From positions 53,117,401-53,181,400 of the forward strand of contig OX365948.1 of assembly GCA_947247005.1 (NCBI GenBank): 64,000 nucleotides of DNA, in the 5' to 3' direction. The position numbers and the translations under genes were made by a program. The notes below the pieces were generated by a model that saw only the letters and a list, made by a program, of their open reading frames with translations, ran no database searches and was not told the origin of the DNA. Below are positions 35,335-47,200 of this stretch, piece by piece. Position 1 is the first letter of the stretch, and each line of letters starts with the position of its first letter. The stretch comes from Spisula solida. Its lineage: Eukaryota; Mollusca; Bivalvia; Venerida; Mactridae.

Positions 35335-36491
35335 GTAATGAAAATATTATTCTAAGCACTTAATAACCATCTATTAACTCCTGTACATTGTGGATATCCT
35401 TTTATTTGTATTCAACATAGGAGTATCCCCGAACAATACGGACACGTTTACTGTTTATTTTACATTAGTGAACACGCTATAAACCAGAAATGTTACTACC
35501 CTACGATACCTATGTTATATAAGGCAATATATATGGTCTACGATCGAGATTTTATTTACATAAAGTATTGTATCGACTTAACTGCACAGTAAAAATAATA
35601 TCCAACATGGTTACGTTATTTCATTATGATAAATCAGAGCCTACCACGGACCAGTGATCCGATACACTGCTAGGTGATGAAACGTCTCGTATATACGCCG
35701 GTATCCAACAATGCGCGATACACACATTAATTCAAAACTAGTCAACTAGAAATACATTTAAACATCATCATTATCTTCAAACGTTTTAAACGTTGTATCG
35801 CCATCTTTCCCATGATTTTCGGCAAGTTGCCTACACACCAAATTTGTTGATGATATCTCTAAAATCTGACAGATTGGGAAAGACGAACTGGACTCGCTCC
35901 AGGGGATTTCAGGGGTAAATTAGAGGGGGCGAGATAGGTGCCCATTCATCTGTAAATATGTATGTATTAAACTTATCGTCGCAATACGTTCTTACGTACT
36001 TGAACAAGTTTTAATTTAAAACAAATATATAACGTGTATGATACGATCTTTGATTAGCGTACAGTGGATTTGTTCAAGGTATCAGTGAGACACATGGGCA
36101 TTGAAAATCCAGTTGTAGATGTAAGCAATAGAATAAAACAACGACATATCATACCTATCAATTAATCAAAATACCAAATAACCATCAGCTAGACTTCTAT
36201 TATTGTATTAATACAGGTATTCACGGTATATGCCTTTATGCTATTCCAAAAAATGTTAAGAAGTAAAGTTAGTAAACACATTAATCAATTTGTCTAATGG
36301 CATGTTGCAGTTAATGCATGCATGTTTGCAAAGGTTTATAATTACAAGGTATAAATCATATTAAATATGATAAATATGTAATCCGCTGTTTGCATAAAAA
36401 CTACAAAATGTAATATAAACAACGCAGAATGAAAGTGAGACAGGACTGTACTTAAAATATTTTACATTGTACATGGATAAATTAGAATACT

Positions 36492-36600
36492 ATAATGCAC
36501 AGACAATTCAAATCCGTACAGAAGCGACGGCAGCGCCTAGCCATCCATGCATGAGATAATCACAGAACGTATCATGTGTATCCCCCAAAATATATTTCTA
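36492..36600. repeat. Four-copy dispersed repeat, copy 3
   Basis: GCACAGACAATTCAAATCC, CGACGGCAGCGCCTAGCCAT, then TCACAGAACGTATCATGTGT and CCCCCAAAATATA. Confidence 0.75.
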
Positions 36601-37299
36601 CCCAGTCTGTACTGAGCCATAGGCTTGGTTCATTTTGTTACATTGCATTTGCCTTTCTGAAAATAGTTTTGCATTTACAATGCACAATATGTATGATGAA
36701 CATACTGTTATACATAATAATGTACCCAGAGGTTCATAGGACATTCACAAACATATTTATTCATCTATCAACAATATTCAATACAAGGCAAAAGTCATTG
36801 GTTTAGAATTAATGACAATGGATGAGTAAATTCCAGAAGTAAATAGTCCATTCTAACACTGTATTTTGCTCCATGTAAACGTATAGAGCTGTAGCGTTAT
36901 CTAATAAACGGTATATCACGGTAGAATTTCGGCTGTTTAATTTATCTCCCGCGTATAATTCGCGATTTTTATCAATGAAATTTACGTCTTGTTTATTTTA
37001 TGACGCCATGAATTGTGACGTCGCCGTAAAGCGCGACGTTTTGCGTAATTTTCATTTCGTAGCGCTTCTGTTAATATATTTGTATACATTGTATTTATAT
37101 TCTAGCAACATGTTATAGCATGTATCAATTCATGTGCGTAAACGTGAAATACGTAATTGGAATTTTGCGTTAAATTAGCATCAGTATGGCGACAAATAAA
37201 GATAACAGTAAAGCTTAAAAATCCAGGGGCGGACGTTACGATTCTTTGAACAGCGGAAGTTGTTTATAGCAACATGATAAATAACTTACACGTCTTAGA

Positions 37300-37472
37300 A
37301 TGCAAATAGATCGCTGTTTTGCGTGATATACCGGTGAATAGATCACGGTTTGTCGTTCATATGCATAGTTAGTAATCACTCAGGCCTACGGCCTTCGTGA
37401 TTAATTCCTACGCATATGAACTCTAAACCGTTATCTATTCACCGGTATATCACGCAAAACAGCGATCTATTT
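37300..37472. mobile_element. Large hairpin, arms about 78 bp
   Basis: AATAGATCGCTGTTTTGCGT then GATATACCGGTGAATAGATC face their reverse complements at 37430-37468; the inner arms CATATGCATAGTTAGTAATC and GATTAATTCCTACGCATATG also pair. The loop is a GGCCTACGGCC-like stretch. Lies just 3' of the ankyrin-ZU5 gene's last exon. Confidence 0.82.
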
Positions 37473-37752
37473 CCTAAATGTTCAATGCATTGTATGTGTA
37501 GCTGTGTATTAACGGACACATACTCTATATGGTATGACATTATGTCAGTCAAACACAATAGTAATGGTCTTCTAGAAATTTATAACTACTGATATCGTTG
37601 TAACGTTAGTTGCTTCAGTAACAACACCTAATGTCATACAGTACAGACAACTTGTATGTATGTCCAACATAGAATGAACAAGGCACACTTGCAAAACATT
37701 ATTAAACACATCATGTACGTCATCATTTTGTTTTCTATGCTGTGACACGTTC

Positions 37753-38281
37753 TCATGCTATAACACAGGAACTTTCGATTGGTAACTCCACTGGGAGACT
37801 GGTGACCAGTACATCACGTGCTCCTCTCTTCACCTCTTTGTCAAAGGTTTTCGTGAATACTTGAATCTCTCCAACATGTCGTTCCTTCTTGTCTTTAACT
37901 ATTAGATAGAATGACTGATACTTGTAAGCTCTTGGGTTGAACGCTAGCCGCAATGACTTGCTGCTTGAGCCAACAAATTGTACATTGCCAACGACGTCAA
38001 ATAGGAATTCTTGATTCGGTCTGGCTGCAAAATGACCGGAATGTTTGACCTGTGGATGAAAGTGGAAACCCTCGTTCTCCCAGAATTCTCGGCGTCTTTG
38101 ATATCTTCCCGGTGTAGTGCACTCTAAGATCGTTAATAACGAGTCCTTCTTCTGACAAAATGCATAAAAGAAGAGCACTGATGTCTCCCTCAGTAAAACA
38201 CTTTTGATTCTTTCCTTGGCTCCATGTCTTGCTGTGTCTATACTCAAACTATTACGGTCCGTAATATTGACTGGAACATAT
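37753..38281 (-). CDS. Last exon: UPA-like domain ending in a CAAX-type box
   Basis: Acceptor TATTATAG/A at 38282/38281, phase 2. 176 codons including TGA. The sequence runs through YVPVNITDRNSLSIDT, TSVLFFYAFCQKKDSLLTI, the basic GRYQRRREFWENEGF, then FLFDVVGNVQFVG and FYLIVKDKKERHVGEIQVF, a strand pattern like the UPA domain. It closes with LPIESSCVIA, where Cys is fourth from the end and is followed by Val, Ile, Ala. That is the arrangement recognised by protein farnesyltransferase (Ala, Ser, Met or Gln at the last place). Confidence 0.82.
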
Positions 38282-41200
38282 CTATAATAGAAGGAAACAG
38301 TGGCAATTACCTTTAATTTTATTCTATTTATTAAAATAAAAACTGTAATATACAGACAATTCAAAGACATTCAGAACCAGATGCATGTCCTAGCAACCCT
38401 CGCGATAGACAGTCACAGAACGTACCATCCGTACCCCCCAATTATACTTCCAGTCAGCCTAAAGTTGCATCGGCTCCTGTGGTAGCTTACATATACCATT
38501 TTAATTACGGACTATTCCAGCAGTGCATTGTTGATAAAGATAAAGTACCAAAAACGGAAATAAGAAAATTAAGTAACATACATGATGCTACTGAAAGTAA
38601 AAACTTTTTATTTAGTTTAAAGTTCTTAATGTAAACGAATGGAATGTGGCGACGTAAACATTCGGCAATATTTTCCATCAAGGAAACGTAAACACTTATA
38701 TTGCATTATCATATTACTTTTAAAACAGTCAATTTGTTTGCCAACGTGAAAATCATTCATTGATATACAACAAGGAAAACGTGAACACTTATTTGATAAA
38801 AAGTCGACGAGTGTGACAACGTGAAAGTTCTGCAATGGTTTCCGACAACGAAACGTTCATATAAAACAGTCAACACAGTGCTATGTAAATAATGCTATAA
38901 AAGTGTACATACATGCCGAATGATTTTATGTTAAAGATGATGCAGTCATTCAACTGTCGCTTTGGAACATCAAGAAGAATCCACATTCTTTCATTATCTA
39001 TATCTTCCTCATTGTGTACGAGGAATAATGCAACATCCTCCACATCTTCTGTAGGATAATGGAGTGGTATCTCTACACGACATGGTTGGTGTGGGCTAGC
39101 GTCAGAGATAATGTTTACAATGTTTGCGGCAAAAAGACGATCCGATGTTTTCTCTACATTTCCCGTTTGAATTACCTAAAATGGAGGATAATCAGGCTAG
39201 TGGTAATAGATACTAAAAAGATATTAATAACATTAGCACAACCCTTTTACTTAATTTATCATAATTATTGTTATATGTGTAAGACACACGACAGCAGTCT
39301 GCATTTTAAATAGTTAAATACTAAAGCCAAAAAATAATAACAAATCGGACAGGGAAGAAATAACAGAGCACAAAATTCACAATAAAGAATACACATCAAA
39401 AGAAAAATCATCACTGGCTTCCGGTTCCAATTTAGTAACAAGTACAACTACACAATGAACAAGACAAAATAACACTGAACAAGTACAAATGCACGGCAAC
39501 CGACAGTCTGTCTCCTAAATCATTTCAACATAAACCACACTAAAACATTAACAAATCCAAGTTGTTTGTTTAAAGTGTTGTTGAAAGTGTTGTTAACCAC
39601 GCTAAATGAGAATGGTGTGAGAGCATAGCAGTTGATCGATGTTGCTGCTATTACATACCTGTAGGGAGACATCTGTAGTATTTTCTAGACAATTCTCAGG
39701 AACTTCAATGCGAACCTTACGGTCAAGTTCTGACATCAATGTGCCTCCATCAGCACCAATCTGATGTTTGTGTATCGGAGGTCTGGCAACCACTGCAAAC
39801 TTCATACTGCTGTCCTTGCCAATAGGAATCTTTCCAACGAATGTTGGGACCTGGAATTACAGTTCGTTTATTAAGGTTTGTATACACTTGTATACAAAGA
39901 ATGTAATTTAAACATTTAATCGCATGAAAGGCAGATGAAATCAATACACCCCCAATAAAGCTACATACGCATACAGACGTTATCGGTGAAATGAAGATAT
40001 TAATAATTGTAATGTTTATGTCCACAATGTTATGTCAAAGGATGACTGGTCGAAATAAACGAGTTGTACACCATACATGCGATTGCTATTTTTCTCTGTG
40101 CTACATGGATAGTTCAACGGCAAGTGGGGCTGAACGCTATCTGAATAAAGTACATGACCTTCCAAACTAGTTCGCAGTGCAGCGCCTCGTATATTGATGA
40201 GATGATTTGAATGAATTTAGACAGAACGATATAAACCTTCAAAAACGTTTTATTTCATTCTAGATGTTATAATATCACATGTTGTACCAAACTTGCACAA
40301 TCAAAATCATAAAACTTATATGCATATGAACGCATCACTAGGTTAGGTAACTGCCATTATGATTTCACACTTGATTACACGAGATTTAGTCGGGCCGCAC
40401 ATGTAGTTACATTGGCCCAATGAATTATTCAAATACAATGTACAATGTTCAATCTAGTATGCATTATACGAGCATTGTATATGAATGCAAGTAAATGTTC
40501 ATCGCTAGCACATTGTTCGTTATTAAAATGGAGTTCAAAGACGTTTCTCAACAAAATGTTTTATTTATACATGTACATACATGCAATTGTCAGTTGACAT
40601 AATCTGCGCTCCCGAATCCCGATATAAACATACGTATCGAAAGCAACAGCACTAATTTTGGTGTGGATGTCCTTGTGGTATGCTGTTATGTGTGCCTTTT
40701 AGAAACTTGGAAGGTCATGTACACTTGTATTTATATGGATGATCCTGTTCCGGTAACAAGCAGGGGCTTCCCTGTTGCATTTATAGTAGTGTTTACTTGT
40801 GACAGTCCGTGTGTTCTGTGTTTGTTCTTGTGTTTATGTACTGTGCCTTTTGTTTGTTTTTATTGCCTTTATGATATGTGTCTGTGTCTTCTGCTGTTTG
40901 TGCTTTTCCTGTCCGATTTATTGTCATATTTTTTCCAGACTACGTCTACTGTGGTTAAATCATTTTTAAGATTATCCGTCTCACCTTTGATTTTAACCTG
41001 GGAACGACAGTCACTGCTATAAACTTTACTACGTGACCGAACTGACATAACAATTAACGAGATGGTCTTCTTTTATTTAACTTATATACATGCTATGAAA
41101 AATGAATGCATTGTGTTGTGAATTCTAATATCATTGTGATAAATACATATTATGTACACAAGTATATTACCCCGTTTTCTTCCGACGTTGTGAATTGTTC

Positions 41201-44200
41201 ATACTGTGCGTTCTCTGTTGTTTTCAGATAACAATCGAAGTTGCCTGGATATCCGTCCAGTGGTATATCAATTGTTAATGTACAGTCTTCATTCAAACAT
41301 AGGACACGGAGTTCATACATGTCACTACAAGTAAATACAAAAAAAAACAGTTTGTACACAAAGACAGTCAAGCAAGAATGTACACTTACAATAGTTAATA
41401 CAGATATATATAATTATGTAGATCTGCCGTTTGTCCACATAGAGTATCCGTATTGTTACCCATTACATTTTGGATATACCTACATGGAAGGGGTATGACA
41501 GACACGGAGACATGCTATACTAGTAATACATATGAACCTTGAAATATTGAAACAATTCAAATATTTGATAGAAGCACATGAATGGTGATAAAGGAGGCTT
41601 TGGTTAATTGCGTTGGTGAATGTAACTCCAACATATTGTACCATTTGTACTCTGAGCCGACACAGATATGATATATATGGAATATATAATGAGTTTAATT
41701 ACTAGTATCAAATATAAAATACCGGAAATAATATAATAACAATTTTTATAACAATGATAGTAATTTATTTATATCAGCACCTTAGTATTTCTTCTAAGGC
41801 GGAAATTGTTATTTGTAGGTGTCCCGAGTCAGCAGGAGTCCGGTGTAGGAATATTATTGGCCTAACATCATTGTTGGAAGAACTAACAGTCACATTGATT
41901 CCCAGACGTTTTAATGCAATCTTGTTATCCACAGATAGCATCTTGCAATCGTAGTTTATTTCACTGAAATATAACGACAACTAATACTATTTATATTACA
42001 TCTTAGTAAAAAACTTGAATAATTTGAATTGAGTTAAAAATTGTGCTGCGTATATTTCCTACTAATTCACAAATATCCCATGTTTTCTTAGTGAGTATTA
42101 ATTGTATGTAGTTCTTTACATATTTCTTCAAAACTATGTTAACTATGAATAATCTTGAATTTCTTGATTAGCTGATTCATGTAAGGGAATTTTATGATTT
42201 TATGAAAGTTTAAGGTTTTCTACAGATATGCTTTGTAAATACCATACCAGATTATTACCACCAACGACAGTAAGTATAATGCTTATTCATGTGCACGCTT
42301 GACTACCAAATGAAAGTTATTTCTTTTCTTAATAGTCATGAAATCAAGCACATGACATTAAATCAAAATGTACGATTTAAAACTTCACTGTTGATTGAAA
42401 CTGAGCAATGTAAAGTATGCGTAAACACTAAAACTTGGTCGGTTTTTTGATGCAGCGCTACATATTCGACATACGTTTATTACTATGCCAGGGGAACGGA
42501 CGATGTACAAGAGGGTGAGAAACGAGAGGATAGGGGACGGGTGGAATGAACAGAACAACGGAGTGAGGGACGAAACACGTGCTCGTAAATGCTACAAATG
42601 GAAGACGGAAAAGGGCCTTGCAAGAGGAGGCATTTGAGTTAAAAGACAAGAGCATGGGAGGCGTAGAGGAATAGGTTTTAAAGGTAATCAAAAGTGTACG
42701 CATACATGGACACGATTGTTAGGTACTGTTTTATCAAAGCTCTCACGGAAATCAAAGACTTACACTCATATTTAATTTATCTATGAATCTTTGATAAGCG
42801 TTTTGATAATACTGTACCCTGCTATCAAAGCATTGCAAAAGATGAGCAAGAACATGAATTTATATACCCGGCTGTATGCTTCAGTGAACGACTGTCATTG
42901 AACTGCTTAATTCTCCTACCAACTGTTTGTCGACCTTCAACTGTAAGTTTATACGTACTGGGAAGGTTTTCATTCTAAAAATGAAAATCGTTTCAACTGA
43001 ATTAAATTGTGTACACAATAAAGTAAACATTCAATAGACATAAAGGCAGTTTACGTATACTAAGAATATTTTCCAGAAAACGATTATAACAAATCAGACA
43101 TGTAAGGCAACAACCAACAGAAACTGCAAGGCACAAACAAAAACACAAAAACAAATATCACAGACCATAAGCTCAAGTCACATTGACAAATGTCACGGTG
43201 TGACATTTTAGCGGTAACACCGAACGGTTAATGCGGCAAACTTTAATTATATTTATCACGCATGCGCCGTTTCTTGTAAATACTGTATCGTATCGTCTTG
43301 TTTTGTCATCTGCTGATTGACCAAATCGGAGATCTTCGTCATTGTTCGTGGGTTACGGGCAATGACGGAAGTTGCCGAGGAAGGCAATTAGTATGAGTGT
43401 CCGTGCGTGTTATGTGAAACCTGTTTGTAAAACCTGTTGTTTTGTCCTGTTGTCCAATTGTCTTGTCTGTTTTATATGTTGTATGAAAGGTTTGATCAGA
43501 TTGGATGAATGAGATGTGAGTTTGCGCGTCCCTAGCGATACGAGTTTGACTGTCATTCCTATGTCAGAGCTCTTACGAGACCGACACAACTTATCTTCTA
43601 ATAGTAGATACTTAATTAATCAAATCATTTTGATTATGTTATTACTTTGAAGTTTGAGTGATATCAGATGCTTACTACTGTGGTAAGGTTTTTATTTATT
43701 TGCTTTGGAATTGTATGTATTGAATTAGAACGATTAGAACGCGTGAATTTCTTGGATAATATGAAATACTGTATTGGTTAGAACTTATTGGTATAAATTG
43801 CTAAATCATTCTATTCTTTTGTTTTAGGCTTCTTCTTCTACTTCTTTATTCTGCATATTGATCATTAAAACGTAATTCGAACCTACGCCGAAGTGTTGTC
43901 TTGAGTATATCCCCAAGAAGCCCTGTAACACAAACATAAAGAGAACAAGAAAAAACTTAGCAGCTAAAAACTCTTAAACTCTTACTCTTAAAAAATACTT
44001 AATGAATTAGATAGTACCCAAGCTAATGCCAATACTGTAAGACTTATATGACAGGTGAAGTACTTGCAATTGGATTTGAGCAATTGCAAAGAAAAAACAT
44101 ACTAATAAATCAGACAGGAAAGCTACCCTAAACAGAGCAGCTACCAAAACAACCTGCTGTTTCAGTCAGTCAAACAAAAAGGAACAAGAGCCAGCAGACA

Positions 44201-47200
44201 AGAACGAATCAAAAGAACCCACCACAAGGACAATCGAATTAACAAACAGATCACATCATTAGAAATGGATGTAATATGAACAAGAATATATGCAATGCAA
44301 AGTATACGGACCTTGTCTCTAATGGTTGGATTGGCGCCACACATCAACAAGTACTCCATGGCTTCTGACCGACCATGCTCAGCTGCAATATGTAGTGGAG
44401 TCTTCAGATCCTAAAACAATACAGAGGACATACCCAACACTGGGGAGAATTGATATTATTTACAAAAAGGTGTTCGTCAGTGTGTACATGTGTGTTTCCA
44501 AGAGAGTCGGTGGTATATGGAAAGCTGTTTGAGGTTTTGGCATTTGGCCTTCTAAACCTATCATTCATGCCCCATGGATTGACTACATCCACAGTGATGT
44601 CTGTTTGGTATATATATATGCCCAATCGTTCTCGGTATCTATGCCTTTGTGTGCATTGGCCTTCAATTATCTGACTTTGCTCTTTGAAACAGTTTTATTT
44701 AAAGGGTTCATCAACATTCCACTTGTCATCAACATGCTAACTGATTACCAAAACTCATTTCTTAATTATACGCTATACAAATCTATTACTCTAATCACGT
44801 CATGGGAGCACACGAGATCATTAGGAGCAAAACGATATATCCCAATTTGAAGGAACTTTAGATTCGGTCTTAGCTAAGGTTCCGTTTCCTGAGTTTAAAG
44901 CTATATTTGTATATTGTCCTAACTTGCATATAGTATTTATCACGTGCATACCTTATTTTGGATATCCATATTACACCCCTGTGCGGCAAGTAAAACAATG
45001 ACTTCGTGCTGTCCTCCAGCGGCTGCAGTATGTAAAACTGTGTTATCGTCCTATGGATAGAAAGTAAAATTGTCCATTCAAAGAACTAGTGAACTAAGTG
45101 ACCGCCTAAACAGTCAGAAAAGCGTTCGGAAAATTAAAACAAGAGTAATGCCCGGGTGTTGTTATCCATGCATCGACTTATAACTTGTGTGGAATGGTAT
45201 ATGTGTAGAATAGTCACATTGATACTGGTCTTTTGCGTGATTGAAGCGATAGCAATTGTTCTTTTGCGTTCGTATAGGTTCGAATCCCACTTTAGGTGCA
45301 AACTATTCATACTTAGAATATATATCCATCGCAGCAAACATCCCAAGCTATACATAGCGTATGCATATGCATTGTATATACTATTCATGTAGAGAAGGGT
45401 GACAATGATATTTTGCAATTGTAACAAGTTGGTGTGTTTTAATGTAAGAGAAAATATGTTATATAAACATTGACATTGTTGGTTTGGAAATAAAAGAGAA
45501 GAGGCAACTCGTGGAAACCGTTGAGAAGCTTACACGGGACTGGGATACATGGAGAACCCTTGCCCTGTCACCGGTCCATGCCCCAGGAAGGATTGTCTGC
45601 GCAAGTAAGTATAAAGGTTTGTGAAAAAAAGCAATAGTATTTGTCGTCATTAATATTGTAAAAACACATTGCTCTTAATTTTTGTTTAATGTTTACCTTG
45701 TCTGTAGCTTTCACATCAGCGTTCAGTGTAAGAAGTTCAAGGATTGTTTCTATTTGACCCATGTTGCAGGCAAAGTGAAGAGGTGTACAACCATTCTACA
45801 ATACAAAGTGAACTATCATAACTAAGATAAGTAAATAAAACCTTTTTCCTACAAACCATAAAAAATCATGGCTTAAGCTTAATATATGCCTTTTGTTCTT
45901 AATCTGTAATGAGTTGATTACCAAATCAAGACCAAATATTAAAGCCTTTTTTACTAGTATGTTCTTATTGAAACTGAACACCAACTCAATCAAATAATCG
46001 TTTTCAAGAGTTCCTTTTGTAGACCTATTCTAAAGGTTTCACTGTATCTTTAAGTTTCAAAGAGTAGAGAAAACACGTGTATTGAAATTATATTACAGTA
46101 TTAATATCGTATTAACGATATGAAAGTGTAATAACTAACCGTCGGCAAGGAATCGATTGTTCCATAAATATGTGACTACAACTCAAACGTTTGTCTAATT
46201 TCATTAATATTTTGTATGTATCCATATAATACATGGTCATAGAAGTATAACACATACCTTGTCCGTACAGTTAATATCTGCTGCGTTGTTATTCCCAGTA
46301 AATTCTCGTAGTAACAAGAAATGACCACCTTCTGCTGCATAATGTAAGGACTGTCGCCCATCCTGGTAAAATAGGAATAAGAAATGAACATTGCTCTCAA
46401 TGTACTCTGCTGTTAAAGTTGAGTACTACGATCCCTGTCCGATTTGTTATTATCGTTTTGCTGTACCAAGCTGTACAAAATACACATTTAAGAACTTTTC
46501 GCGTTGTTGTTATAGGTTTTATGATGTCCGTTTCGTTGAGTGCTACACCACCTGTCCGTGTTATTATTTTCTTTTGACCCTTTGTATGGGATATAGCTCC
46601 TGAGACAGCAAAATACTATGAGTAGATGCTAGTATTTAATGGTTTTATTTGGCAATACCTAACAAAAGGTTTGGTGTAAGGCGGGGTTAATATTTTACAA
46701 TATTTGACTGTCTGAATACTTTCTAAAACATATTGACTTAACAGACTGACATCATAAAAAGAAATTAACGATGTATGTAATACGATTTTCATGAAGTAGA
46801 TGGTTATCTAAATAACACCCTTTTAACATTTGGGCGCAAAATGGTTTTGATACAATGGACATGCCAAAGTCTTAAATGAGTGAAACAAAACACGGCACAA
46901 CTTGACAGAAGAATGTGTTCCCAAAATACAATATGCAAGTAGAAACAATGCTAAAGTCACTCACAAAATCGTCCTCTGATACAATGGCACCATATTTAAG
47001 AAGCATTCTGATACCATCCATATTCCCAGCATGGGAAGCATAGTGAAGCGGTGTCCTTCCAAACTGTAAGAAAACATTATACAATAATAAAGTGCATACA
47101 TATATAGTATATTAATCGTTCACTTTACTTTTTTTGTCCAATCAAAAGGCAGCGGTTTTCAATTTGTTTTGACCATTTATCCATTCATTTTTGCAGTAGG

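Larger units (their letters stand above)
29594..37752. other. Intergenic region between the GAREM-like and ankyrin-ZU5 genes
   Basis: 8.2 kb. The features seen are a 120-bp duplication near 30.3 kb, a 33-bp minisatellite, duplications at 34763 and 35165, dispersed repeats, and a large hairpin at 37.3 kb. No exon of a known family was found. Confidence 0.65.
38282..44311 (-). other. Introns of the ZU5-UPA half of the ankyrin gene
   Basis: Introns at 38282-38912, 39176-39658, 39851-41170, 41325-41780, 41964-42867 and 42975-44311. They hold copies of dispersed repeats (38350, 39335-39500, 40780-40930, 43085-43180, 44100-44240) and otherwise plain AT-rich DNA. Confidence 0.7.

Noticed and set aside
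40663..41022. 119-codon Cys/Leu-rich plus-strand frame
   Set aside because: Lies within a copy of the old dispersed repeat and an intron of the ankyrin gene; similar hydrophobic frames appear in other copies.
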